A stretch of 64,000 bases of DNA from Pseudomonadota bacterium. Lineage in GTDB: Bacteria; Bdellovibrionota_C; UBA2361; SZUA-149; DAOLCO01. The stretch covers positions 1 to 64,000 of the forward strand of contig JAIYCX010000015.1 in assembly GCA_027487795.1 (NCBI GenBank), in the 5' to 3' direction. The notes beneath the pieces are model-generated. The model was given only the letters and a program-made list of their open reading frames with translations, searched no databases and had not been told where the DNA came from. Both the position numbers and the translations under genes were made by a program. Position 1 is the stretch's first letter. The number at the start of each line of letters is the position of its first letter. Positions 16,625-25,035 of this stretch are shown piece by piece.

Positions 16625-17392
16625 CTACGAAACGAGGAGTTCTTGGTCTTTTAAGTCATTCAACTCTTGTAGACTCAACTGAGACAATGTTTTAGTTACA
16701 TAGACGATATCCTCTACATTCATCATTTCTTGCCCAGTCATTTCACGTATCAAAGTATAAATATTCTCCAGCTGGACCTGGTTGTCTGCTGTATACGCTG
16801 AATACTTTGAGTTATTAGAGCCGGAGTCCTTTCGAAATGCAACTAACCAATTTTCGCCATCAAGCTCTACCAAACGTCTTTCGACGATATGGGCAGGTGT
16901 TGTCTCGTCAAGGTGTGACTCTTTATCTGGATGTAGATAGACCCATGCCTTGATTATAGTGCCTGATTCGTAAAGCCTTTTTGACAGAAGTGCTCTAGCG
17001 AGTTCTGCTTCCTTTTTTTCATTTTTGGCTTTTTCGACTAGCAACCTTTCGTTTCTTTCGCTGAACTCTCGTTGCAATCGGTCCAGCATACGATCTGGAA
17101 TAAAATAATTCTTGTCCCAGGCGCCAAGAGAAGTTTGTTCCTTATCTAGTTTTCTCCTTTTCAGTTCATCTTCTAAAGAGCTGGTCTTCAGTTTGGAAAG
17201 CTCCTTCCTGATTTTCTTAAAGCGGCGATAATCGTTTCTCTTTCCTAGGACTCTCTCGCGATACTCCTTTCTTAACTCAGGCTGTAGTTTGATAGTTGGA
17301 AACCAACTCTCTCTTTCGAGATCGTTCCAGACAACAAAATACACAAAGGCTACAAACAGCAACACAAAAACAATCAGCACAAAAACCGACAT
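16625..17392 (-). CDS. membrane-anchored coiled-coil protein, duplicated gene copy 2
   Basis: 255 residues, paralogue of the gene at 15310. N-terminal membrane segment (SVFVLIVFVLLFVAFVYFVVW), a PTIKLQPELRKEYR element, charged helices, and a C-terminal part with IVERRLVELDGENWLVAF. The ATG at 17392 has AGGAG 7 bases upstream. The whole unit, leader to terminator, is duplicated in tandem (about 15233-16356 and 16550-17709), but the proteins have diverged far more than the leaders and terminators. Its promoter lies directly behind the SLOG-like operon. Confidence 0.75.
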   Translation of the reverse strand: MSVFVLIVFVLLFVAFVYFVVWNDLERESWFPTIKLQPELRKEYRERVLGKRNDYRRFKKIRKELSKLKTSSLEDELKRRKLDKEQTSLGAWDKNYFIPDRMLDRLQREFSERNERLLVEKAKNEKKEAELARALLSKRLYESGTIIKAWVYLHPDKESHLDETTPAHIVERRLVELDGENWLVAFRKDSGSNNSKYSAYTADNQVQLENIYTLIREMTGQEMMNVEDIVYVTKTLSQLSLQELNDLKDQELLVS

Positions 17393-17730
17393 AACAAATC
17401 TCCTCTCGAGTACCGCTCGATACGGCCGCCATATAGACGAAGACTGTATCCTCCTATTTACTCGCCACTGGCGATAGGAGAATAAAAAAACTATTTGCCA
17501 GCATATAGCCAGCTCATGGATACAACTTAGCATCCACTTGAAATTATATTTTTATTTATCTCAAGTGGACGCTATGTCGTATGTCATTATAGTTTAGTCT
17601 AAAAAAAACCTTTTACTTCCTTGCCCTTACTTTTGTGAAAGGTTGTCTACAGTTTTGACTACAGCTTATAGACAACTATGCACAAAAGAATTTAGAGCTC
17701 TTCTACCCGAGATGTTATAAAAGCGTATAC
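17393..17730 (-). promoter_or_regulatory. long conserved structured leader of duplicated gene copy 2
   Basis: TATAAC, ATCT, CGGGTAGA (17709 to 17702) opens a leader closely matching that of copy 1, including the long stem 17522-17541 with 17561-17580. Differences from copy 1 within the stem mostly give G-U pairs on the minus-strand RNA, so pairing is largely kept. GGTTTTTTTT at about 17602-17611. Confidence 0.65.
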
Positions 17731-17740
17731 TCCAAATTAC

Positions 17741-17773
17741 TAAGGAACACTTGGTTTCCCAAATGTTCCTTAG
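17741..17773 (-). terminator. hairpin after the SLOG-like operon
   Basis: TAAGGAACA (17741-17750 region) and TGTTCCTTA (17764-17772) form a stem 27 bases after the stop. It has no clear T-run on the minus strand, so termination would be weak. Confidence 0.45.
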
Positions 17774-17799
17774 TTTAAAACCTTTTGTTTAACGAGTCA

Positions 17800-18714
17800 C
17801 TACGAAACTGGCGTTAGTAAGCCCAGTTCGTAATGTGCCTTTGCGAAAGTGCTTGCGCCGAGGTCTTCCAAGTTTTCGTCAAACTTGGCGATCCGGACAA
17901 GATCAGAGAAATTGATTTGATCAACGTAGTCTCTCTTACCAAGTTCCACATTCAGCTCACGACCTTCCGTGTTAAAGCTCTCTTCGAAAAGCTCTTTCCA
18001 CTTACCTTCAAGGTGGGCTGTTGCCAAGCGATCGGCAGAGCGTTCGGTTCCTTGAATGATAATGATCGGAATTCCATTCAACAAAGCGAGTAGTGCTTCA
18101 TCGAGAGTGACGTCTCCTCCATTGCAAATCGTCACAGCGCACTTAAATCCGTGTCGCATGCAAGACTTCATGAAAGAAATGTAAACCCTAAGATCACCAG
18201 ACCAAGAAAGAACTTCTTTCACGTCTTCTTGTACGACCATTGCAGCATGCTGTTTGGTGTCAAGACCCGTACCGTAGCTATCTACAGTAACTCCGCCGGT
18301 AACTCCAGTATCAATTCCCATTCGTGCTGTACGAGGGGTAGTTGAACCTGAGATACAATTGAAGATGCGCGCCAAGTAAGCTGGGACATTTGTAACAGCA
18401 TTCGTATCAGTTCCACCGCTGAAGCAGTATCCTTGAAAAACATGCTGAACTCCGTTAGCCTCAAAAACACATCCTTTAGCGAAGTAGCCAAAAAGAACCG
18501 GCATCTTAGCTTTGATAGGACCCTTGCATCCGCCAGCGACCCGAATGACTACCCTTGCAGGTGCTCGTTCAGCTTCGCCAAGTAGCATTGTTGAAATCTC
18601 GCTATCGTCCACATTGGCCACATCAAACGCCATTGATTTTCCAGAGTTCGGAATCATCAAGGGAAGTTCAGAGATGGCAGCATACGACAAATCAGCAGGT
18701 AGTTGAAATTTCAT
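17800..18714 (-). CDS. SLOG/LSDAT-like nucleotide-sensor protein
   Basis: 304 residues. Rossmann-like strands with glycine-rich turns: VVIRVAGGCKG near 60, GYCFSGGTDTNAV near 97, and a late AVTICNGGDVTLDEALLALLNGIPIIIIQGTERSAD. The last pattern (Gly-Gly turn, then helix, then PIIII-Gly-T) is like the SLOG superfamily, and the overall shape like its LSDAT branch (prokaryotic relatives of the TRPM N-terminal domain). Family knowledge: SLOG domains bind nucleotide ligands, including NAD+-derived ones. No membrane or enzymatic partner domain is fused. Second gene of a two-gene operon with another SLOG-like gene, gap 5 bases. Confidence 0.55.
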   Translation of the reverse strand: MKFQLPADLSYAAISELPLMIPNSGKSMAFDVANVDDSEISTMLLGEAERAPARVVIRVAGGCKGPIKAKMPVLFGYFAKGCVFEANGVQHVFQGYCFSGGTDTNAVTNVPAYLARIFNCISGSTTPRTARMGIDTGVTGGVTVDSYGTGLDTKQHAAMVVQEDVKEVLSWSGDLRVYISFMKSCMRHGFKCAVTICNGGDVTLDEALLALLNGIPIIIIQGTERSADRLATAHLEGKWKELFEESFNTEGRELNVELGKRDYVDQINFSDLVRIAKFDENLEDLGASTFAKAHYELGLLTPVS

Positions 18715-18719
18715 CTTGT

Positions 18720-19499
18720 TTATTCTTTCATCTTAGGAACGCCAAGCTCATCGAGCTTGAAATTAATTGATTCCACATCGCACAGTGCGCTGTGAACATT
18801 TGGGTACTCAGCACGGAAGGACTCGTTTTTAGCAAGTTCTTCCGTCATCCGGCCACTGTCTTCAATTAACAGTACCGGCCAACCTAACTTTGCGTGAGCT
18901 TTAATTTCCTTCGCTGTTTCAGCTCCTCCATTAAATGAAACGAGTAATGAACCCCAGCGTCGTCGAAGTAAACGTTCGATAACACTCAGGCATTCTTTCC
19001 ATTCCTGTGACCAATCTGAATGGTCATCAGGACTTGTCTGAAGAAGAACTGCAAGAGCTTGATGTGGCACCATTCTAGTAAAATAGCCATGCTCTGGCTC
19101 AACTAGAATAATGTTACCAAATTTTTGAGTCACTTTCAGTCTGTCGACTCTTGGCGTAATTGCGAATAACGCCATAGTCTTATCATCTAAGCAAGACTCC
19201 TTAGCCCAAAGCGGCACCGACATTATTGTCGGAATGACTTCGTGCGGGGGAATCAAACTACGAATCTCAGTCCCTCCAAATAAAAAAGCGCCGCGGCGCT
19301 TTTTAAATACTTCTCCAAGAATGGGAAGTTTAGCTCTTTCTTTAGCTTCTCCAAAACCGGACATGCCGGTAAAGCGAGTAGCAAAAGTAGGTAGTCCAGC
19401 TCTCGCAAATTCGAAAGCTTTCTCAACTGATTCCTCAGTTCCAGACTGAATCAATACTTCCATAGCTCGAAGGAGCCAGTCAGGTATTGGAACACTCAT
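18720..19499 (-). CDS. second SLOG/LSDAT-like protein
   Basis: 259 residues. Same pattern as its neighbour: GAFLFGGTEIRS near 90, a middle strand-rich part, and SLLVSFNGGAETAKEIKAHAKLGWPVLLIEDSGRMTEELA near 190-230, equivalent to the NGG...PIIIIQGT segment of the downstream gene. It starts with PIPDWLLRAME; the nicotinamidase N-terminus also has PIPDWFP, probably coincidence. The start at 19499 has AAAGGG upstream. First gene of the operon. A ligand such as ADP-ribose or a cyclic derivative is an inference from family and context. Confidence 0.5.
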   Translation of the reverse strand: MSVPIPDWLLRAMEVLIQSGTEESVEKAFEFARAGLPTFATRFTGMSGFGEAKERAKLPILGEVFKKRRGAFLFGGTEIRSLIPPHEVIPTIMSVPLWAKESCLDDKTMALFAITPRVDRLKVTQKFGNIILVEPEHGYFTRMVPHQALAVLLQTSPDDHSDWSQEWKECLSVIERLLRRRWGSLLVSFNGGAETAKEIKAHAKLGWPVLLIEDSGRMTEELAKNESFRAEYPNVHSALCDVESINFKLDELGVPKMKE

Positions 19500-19625
19500 G
19501 ATGACCCTTTCGGTTAAAAAGTAACGATAAAACCTAAAAAAGTATACGCTTGGCCTTATTCAAGATGGAATATGACCAAGCGTTACATAATATCTCTACG
19601 CAGATGAAGTATTTCTAGTAATTTG
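19500..19625 (-). promoter_or_regulatory. leader of the SLOG-like operon
   Basis: A degenerate box CATCTGCGTAGAG (around 19607 to 19595) resembles CATCTCGGGTAGAAG of the copy 2 leader. It is followed by a strong hairpin, ACGCTTGGCCTTATTC with GAATATGACCAAGCGT (19546-19583, 14 of 16 paired), then TATACTTTTTTAGGTTTTATC and AAAGGG. Layout as in the other leaders. Confidence 0.45.
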
Positions 19626-19779
19626 AAAATACTATTAATACGAATTTAAAGAGCTAATAAACTCAAATTAGTGTGTTTATTTTATGGGTGATTTAGAGGA
19701 TTATGACACAAGTTAAAAGTATAATGTGTATTAATTTTGATAAATATAAAACTTTAATAAAATCAGATAGATATTCATC

Positions 19780-19858
19780 CGCCCCTTAAAAGGGGCGAGA
19801 TTTTATCCGATTCTTTTAGTGGCGAGCCTCAGCTTCGCCCCTTTTAAGGGGCGAGATT
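19780..19858. repeat. paired REP-like palindromes overlapping a gene's 3' end
   Basis: CGCCCCTTAAAAGGGGCGAG (19780-19799) and CGCCCCTTTTAAGGGGCGAG (19836-19855) are each near-perfect palindromes, both followed by ATT, 56 bases apart. The second runs into the coding sequence ending at 19844 and supplies its last codons and stop. From 19626 to 19779 the spacer is A+T-rich with nothing else seen. Confidence 0.7.
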
Positions 19859-20533
19859 CTTCTGCGGCCTCTTAACCGGCTGCAATATCAACGCCGTTAA
19901 CAAATTCTTAATATCCTCAGAAAGAGTTTTTGACTCATAATCAATTTCTTTCTTTATCGAATTCGGAATTCGCTTTTGCATAAAACTTAGTTCTGAACTT
20001 GACCTTAAACTAATTTTTTCTGATGATACTAAATATACAGGACATCGCAGACGGTGAAGGGCGGGTCTTGGGTCGTAGTGATTGTTTAGGGGACGGAGTG
20101 GCAGACCGAGAGGTAATAGAGATTCTATTTTATCTATTATGCGCTCTGTTAGGCTAGAATTCATTCTTAATTCTGGGTCAAGAAATGCTACACGTCTGGC
20201 AAGTCCTAGAAAGTTTATACTAAGGGCAATGGCTAAGTTTGAGGCACTACCGGCTGCAAATATAGTTACTCTTTTAATTTTATTATTTTGTAGGCTGGTA
20301 TTAACTCTCTCTGAGAAGCTATCAACTTCTAAGCTATTAGGAAGTGCTGCGTTATATACTAGCACCCTAAAGTTATTAGCTAGGTCTTTTGCTACTTTTT
20401 CTGCGAGGGCTAAATTAAAAGTTTTCTCACAAGGAATAATTAAAAGTATCGAAGATTTATCCTTATCTGGACTTTCTACTTCTTCTATTATTTCTCTCCA
20501 TAGTAATTCATTATTGTGTAATTCTTGACTCAT
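19844..20533 (-). CDS. alpha/beta-hydrolase-like protein
   Basis: 229 residues. Alternating strands and helices (SSILLIIPCEKTFNLALAEKVAKDL, FRVLVYNAA, RVTIFAAGSASNLAIALSI, RVAFLDPELR, CPVYLVSSEK) fit an alpha/beta-hydrolase core. FAAGSASNLA may be the nucleophile elbow, though it lacks the usual GxSxG. No certain catalytic His. Last of three genes (FrhB-like, glycosyltransferase-methyltransferase, this), with a 3-bp gap to its neighbour. The C-terminus is encoded by an inserted palindromic repeat. Exact function unknown; an envelope-glycan role is possible from context. Confidence 0.5.
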   Translation of the reverse strand: MSQELHNNELLWREIIEEVESPDKDKSSILLIIPCEKTFNLALAEKVAKDLANNFRVLVYNAALPNSLEVDSFSERVNTSLQNNKIKRVTIFAAGSASNLAIALSINFLGLARRVAFLDPELRMNSSLTERIIDKIESLLPLGLPLRPLNNHYDPRPALHRLRCPVYLVSSEKISLRSSSELSFMQKRIPNSIKKEIDYESKTLSEDIKNLLTALILQPVKRPQKNLAP

Positions 20534-20536
20534 AAA

Positions 20537-22459
20537 TTATTTTTCTTTCTTTATGCTCATAATAACAGGCGAGCCTATTATTTTTGTTAAACCTATCTGT
20601 CTTAATAGATCTTCTGATCTTCTTGAAAATTTTTCTTTCTTTAACATTCTATGAAGTCCCATCGGTAAAGCAAATTGGGGATATGAACTTGCTTCTGTAA
20701 AATTATTCTTTGAGAGTTCGGCTGTAATCTCAACTTTACTTTGTTTTAAAAAAGGTCTGGTACTACGCTCAATCCTTTTTTTAAGATTGAATATTATTTC
20801 TGAGAAGTAATTAATATTACCTTTCTTTGAGTAATCAAAGATTACTAAATTTGATGAAACTCTGGACATTTCTTTTAGAAAAATTGGCCAGACTTCAATG
20901 TGGGATAGTAATCTAATCCCAATAACAAGATCAAAGCTATTATTTTGAAAAGGAAGACTTAGTAGATCTCCGGTCTGATAATGTAAGTTATCATTAGCTG
21001 CATATCCAAGTGATAGCGGTCTTTCAAAAGATCTTTCATCACTGCCAAGTATTGTAATGTCGAAGTTTCTTTCTAAAAATAACTTCGTTAATTGACAATG
21101 CCCGCCCCCGATATCTAGTACTTTACTACCACTAGGAAGCTGCTTGATCATCTCTCTGATGGCAGATTCTTGAACTTCCAAAAAATATTCTCCTACAGGG
21201 CCAGAAAATCTTTTTGCATACTGATTACTAGAGGAGGCTACGTCTGGTGGAATATCTACTCTTGTTTCTATTGAGCTAGTGAGAGCAGATTTATAGACAG
21301 CTTTTATTTTTTTATGAAATGAACTTACTGAATATTGAGTTTCTACTAGCGTTTTTGCATTTTGAATCTTAGCTAATCTAATTTCTGTAGACTGCAAATC
21401 AGGGGAGAGTGCTTCTATGGTTTTACTGGAAAAACTCTCAGCTGTTAACTCACTTAAATAGGAATTTTCATTATTTAAAACTTGAGTATGTGAGAAAATA
21501 TTAGTTGCAACAATTGCTTTCCCTGACTGCATATAGCCGTAGATCTTTAGGGGAGTGTTGGTGCCAGATAATCTAGGAGAGGCTAATATATCTGCTTGGG
21601 ATTGTGCTAGACTGATTAATCTTGATGGGATTCTGCCGAGGAATTTTATTTTGTCTGATAAGCCCAGATTTGCAACTTTGGTTTTATAATTTGCAATATG
21701 AGCTTCTTCGCCGCCTATTAAAATTAAGGAGTGCGGTATATCAGTTTCTTTTAAAGTTAAAGCTATGCTATCAATCAATAAATCCACACCCTGATAAGGC
21801 TCAAAGTTTCCTGCATATAATATGATTTTATCTTCTGCTGGGATATTTAGTTTTTCTCTAATATTTAATGAATCAGATTCTTGCAATTTCTCTTCAACAG
21901 GGAAGTCTTCAACTTGGGAAATATTTGCATTACTAGCAAGTTTTCTGATTTCATCAGAGAGAGCAGTGCAAACCGTTAGATTAGTTTTCGCTCGCTTCCA
22001 AAAGAAAATTTCTAGTTTTTCAAATAATTTTAGAATAAAATTACATTTTATAAATCCACTTTGGCGGAGCTGATCGCTCATAGAAGAATCAACGTCGAAA
22101 ATATAAGGAGTATTTGTTAATACTCCGAGCATTCCGACAATTAGTCCAGCTTCTTCTATGCCGTGGTATAGATCATATTTATTCGTTAAAGAAAGCTTTA
22201 TTGCTTTTAGGAGAAAGGGGATATCTAGAATTATTTTTTTAAGAGACGGCCCGATAGGAATATTTTTTATATTTCCAATATTAGTAGAGCGAATGATATT
22301 AACATTTTCTATGTTGATACTGTCCCCTAGGGGGTATGTTAATAAATCAATCTTGTAGCCTTCCCCAGAGAGAGCATTAAGCATTTCTCTGACATTTATC
22401 GGTGTCCCCCTTTCCGTAAAAAAGGGCTGTGGTGCTAGCATTAAGATTTTTTTAGTCAT
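20537..22459 (-). CDS. glycosyltransferase family 4 fused to SAM-dependent methyltransferase
   Basis: 640 residues, two domains. Residues 1-390 are a GT-B glycosyltransferase: N-terminal TERGTPINVREML, nucleotide-sugar part IILYAGNFEPYQGVDLL, and SPRLSGTNTPLKIYGYMQSGKAIVAT near the end of the domain. Residues about 425-640 are a class I methyltransferase: GSKVLDIGGGHCQLT, then NNSFDLVIGIRLLSHI. The fusion suggests a sugar is transferred and then methylated during glycan or glycolipid synthesis. The start overlaps the stop of the FrhB-like gene, so they are co-translated. A single domain type would normally be about 380 or 230 residues. Confidence 0.85.
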   Translation of the reverse strand: MTKKILMLAPQPFFTERGTPINVREMLNALSGEGYKIDLLTYPLGDSINIENVNIIRSTNIGNIKNIPIGPSLKKIILDIPFLLKAIKLSLTNKYDLYHGIEEAGLIVGMLGVLTNTPYIFDVDSSMSDQLRQSGFIKCNFILKLFEKLEIFFWKRAKTNLTVCTALSDEIRKLASNANISQVEDFPVEEKLQESDSLNIREKLNIPAEDKIILYAGNFEPYQGVDLLIDSIALTLKETDIPHSLILIGGEEAHIANYKTKVANLGLSDKIKFLGRIPSRLISLAQSQADILASPRLSGTNTPLKIYGYMQSGKAIVATNIFSHTQVLNNENSYLSELTAESFSSKTIEALSPDLQSTEIRLAKIQNAKTLVETQYSVSSFHKKIKAVYKSALTSSIETRVDIPPDVASSSNQYAKRFSGPVGEYFLEVQESAIREMIKQLPSGSKVLDIGGGHCQLTKLFLERNFDITILGSDERSFERPLSLGYAANDNLHYQTGDLLSLPFQNNSFDLVIGIRLLSHIEVWPIFLKEMSRVSSNLVIFDYSKKGNINYFSEIIFNLKKRIERSTRPFLKQSKVEITAELSKNNFTEASSYPQFALPMGLHRMLKKEKFSRRSEDLLRQIGLTKIIGSPVIMSIKKEK

Positions 22460-23930
22460 TAGTCTGACTATCTTTTTTGCTTGAATTCTTTAGCTTATAC
22501 TTAGTATCCCGTCTCCAAGTTCTAAAAGTACGACGTAGGTTATTTAACCAAAGCGAATAATATCCAATCTTTGATAAGCTAACTTTTAGTATAAGTCCTT
22601 TAACGATAGGCCAATCTAGAAAACAGAAAATATGAGTAAAGATATTAATTTCTGTTAGAACAAATTCTTTCCCATTATTTTTAGGAGTAGGCATGCCATA
22701 ATCGGGCACTGGTAATCCTTGTCTTCTTCTTGTTTCAATAATTCGAAAAGCACGGCCTCGTTTCTCATGACCCATCATCACATTTGAGCTTCTTGCATGA
22801 TCAGGGTTTAGAGTTATTAATCTCACATCTTGTTCTGCTTTTGTTAAAGCAGCCATTCCGCGTTCTGTCCTAGCTAGTACAAAGCTATAACCATCATAGA
22901 AATTAATAGATTTATCAGGCGGAGCCATCCACGGGTCACCAACTGCAATATCTGCAAACTCTGCTGTGGAGTCGTAACAAGTCATGCATCTACCCGGTGT
23001 ATATAGTCTATAAAGAATATTTAAAATTTCCATAGAACTTGGTCTGTAGCCAGTTTCTTTTGGAAAATATACTGGATAGTATGAGCCATCATCTAGTTCT
23101 AAATGCGGTGTCCCAGGGTGCTTTCCAATTCTTGAAATAAATCTTTTTGTTTTAGATTTTATTTTCTCATCTATACCGGCCCAGATTTGCTTCATCGGAT
23201 CATGTTCAACAGCTGCGTGACAAAATAATCCAATAGTAAGAACTATTCTTTCTTTAAGCTTTCTATTTAAGCTGGTCGCTTTGTGAATACCATGAATTTG
23301 GCAAGGCAGTCCGACTACGGCGTAGCGGCCTTCTTGTTCTATTATTTGATCAAGCAAAGAATTAGTAGGGGAGATAGCGTACTTTGATTTCATAGTACTT
23401 AGTATCTCTTCTTTAGTTCTTGCGATAATTGGCTTTCCCTTCCAAGGAGTTTCTGGATCTGAGGCGATTAGTAGTGCGCCGTCAATTTCATTTTTTTCTA
23501 ACATTGAAACAAGCAAGCCAGTTATAGTCCCGCCACTGGTAGAGCCCTCTCTGATTTCTTTATCGTTAGCATAACTTAAGTAAGCATTTTTAAAATGACC
23601 ATGCATGTCGTGAATGTCTGGCACTTCATTAAAAAGTTCTTTACTTAAACTAGGAACGCTAAACTCATCTCCTGGGCAAACTTTCACACACAGGTCACAA
23701 TCAGTACAAGCAGATAAATTTTTAACAACAGGGTATCCATCTTCTTCTAGACCTAGTACTCCAGTTGGGCAAATACCTACACAACTTCCGCAGCGGTGAC
23801 ACAGGTCTCCTTCAATAATAGCAGCAAGTGATTTTAGTGCTCTTGGCGGCTCTGTATTATTGGAAGTGGAGGAATCTTCTACTAGCGGCTCTACTAAGAT
23901 ACCTGTTCTTTTTAGTTGTACTAGGGTCAT
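22452..23930 (-). CDS. FrhB/FdhB-family protein with two [4Fe-4S] ferredoxin motifs
   Basis: 492 residues. Two ferredoxin clusters near the N-terminus: CHRCGSCVGICP and CTDCDLCVKVCP. These are followed by the coenzyme F420 hydrogenase/dehydrogenase beta-subunit fold (EGSTSGGTITGLL, YAVVGLPCQIHGIHKA, CMTCYDSTAEFADIAVGDPW). Bacterial members often sit in polysaccharide clusters or act as reductases on flavin or F420. Here it is the first gene of an operon with the glycosyltransferase fusion, so a redox step in a glycan or lipid path is likely; F420 use cannot be concluded. The C-terminal tail is lysine-rich. Confidence 0.8.
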   Translation of the reverse strand: MTLVQLKRTGILVEPLVEDSSTSNNTEPPRALKSLAAIIEGDLCHRCGSCVGICPTGVLGLEEDGYPVVKNLSACTDCDLCVKVCPGDEFSVPSLSKELFNEVPDIHDMHGHFKNAYLSYANDKEIREGSTSGGTITGLLVSMLEKNEIDGALLIASDPETPWKGKPIIARTKEEILSTMKSKYAISPTNSLLDQIIEQEGRYAVVGLPCQIHGIHKATSLNRKLKERIVLTIGLFCHAAVEHDPMKQIWAGIDEKIKSKTKRFISRIGKHPGTPHLELDDGSYYPVYFPKETGYRPSSMEILNILYRLYTPGRCMTCYDSTAEFADIAVGDPWMAPPDKSINFYDGYSFVLARTERGMAALTKAEQDVRLITLNPDHARSSNVMMGHEKRGRAFRIIETRRRQGLPVPDYGMPTPKNNGKEFVLTEINIFTHIFCFLDWPIVKGLILKVSLSKIGYYSLWLNNLRRTFRTWRRDTKYKLKNSSKKDSQTND

Positions 23931-24034
23931 TTTAACTGTTTGATTTAATCATAGAAAATTCTTATAAGTTATTGTTAGTTTTATATTTTTTAGCGAAATC
24001 AGTAAATACTTTAGAAGCACAATTTTAGTCGTTT

Positions 24035-25033
24035 ATGGAAAAGAAAATTTATCTAGTTACAGGTGCTACAGGCTTTGTTGGCAGTCATATGGTTCGATTG
24101 CTTGTAAACAAAGGTGTTCAAGTTCGAGTCTTTGTTCGAGATAAAGCTAAGGCTGTGCGGGTTCTTGGCGAAATGGCTAATAAAGTAGAAATTTATGAAG
24201 GAACTTTAGAAGACAAAGCCGCTGTAATAAAGGCTCTTCAAGGGATCTACGGGGTGTATCACATTGGAGCAGCTTATCGCGAGGCTAAACATCCTGAGGA
24301 ATATTTCTTTAAAGTAAATTTTGAGGGAACTAAGACTATATTTGAAGAGGGTATAAAGTCAGGAGTTCAGAGGATTATATATTGTTCAACTACTGGAGTA
24401 TTAGGAGATGTAAAAAATCCTCCTGCTGATCATACTACACCTTATGCGCCACTTGATATGTATCAGCGTAGTAAATGTGAAGCGGAGAAGTTAGTATTAG
24501 ATTATTATAAGCAAGGTAGAATGTCTGGAGTCGTTATTCGGCCGGCTATGATTTATGGTCCAGAAGACACTCGCTTTTTAAAAATGTTTAAGATGATTGC
24601 TCGCGGTACTTTCTTCTATGTTGGAACTGGGCAGCAATTAGTTCATTATATAAATGTAGAAGATTTAGTTAGAGCATTTCTTCTGGCGATGGATAATCAG
24701 GAACTAAATGGAGAAATTTATACTATAGCAGGGGAGAAAATAGTCAGTCTTAAAGTTATGGTAGATTTAATAGCTGAGAACTTAGGTGTTAGAAAACCTT
24801 GGATTTATTTACCAATTGTTCCTATGCAGCTAGTAGGGGTACTTTGTGAGACATTATGTAAGCCTTTCGGGATAGAACCACCTTTATATAAGCGTAGAGT
24901 TGATTTCTTCACTAAAAATAGAAGCTTTGACACTACAAAAGCATCAAAAGAATTAGGCTATTATCCTGAGAGAAATTTTCAGGATGAAGTGAAGTATGTG
25001 ACTAATTGGTATAAGAATAGTGGCTGGCTTTAA
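24035..25033 (+). CDS. NAD(P)-dependent epimerase/dehydratase (extended SDR)
   Basis: 332 residues. Cofactor loop GATGFVGSH at residues 8-16, active-site YQRSK near residue 149, and the substrate-end motif GPED...FLKMFKMI. It fits extended short-chain dehydrogenases such as nucleotide-sugar epimerases or 3-beta-hydroxysteroid/dihydroflavonol reductase-like proteins. No Shine-Dalgarno sequence before the ATG. The next gene starts 2 bases after the stop, so they are co-transcribed. Substrate unknown. Confidence 0.85.
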   Translation: MEKKIYLVTGATGFVGSHMVRLLVNKGVQVRVFVRDKAKAVRVLGEMANKVEIYEGTLEDKAAVIKALQGIYGVYHIGAAYREAKHPEEYFFKVNFEGTKTIFEEGIKSGVQRIIYCSTTGVLGDVKNPPADHTTPYAPLDMYQRSKCEAEKLVLDYYKQGRMSGVVIRPAMIYGPEDTRFLKMFKMIARGTFFYVGTGQQLVHYINVEDLVRAFLLAMDNQELNGEIYTIAGEKIVSLKVMVDLIAENLGVRKPWIYLPIVPMQLVGVLCETLCKPFGIEPPLYKRRVDFFTKNRSFDTTKASKELGYYPERNFQDEVKYVTNWYKNSGWL

Positions 25034-25035
25034 CT

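Noticed and set aside
22986-22996. TCTACCCG inside the FrhB-like gene
   Set aside because: It encodes part of the conserved PGRCMTC segment and no gene start follows it.
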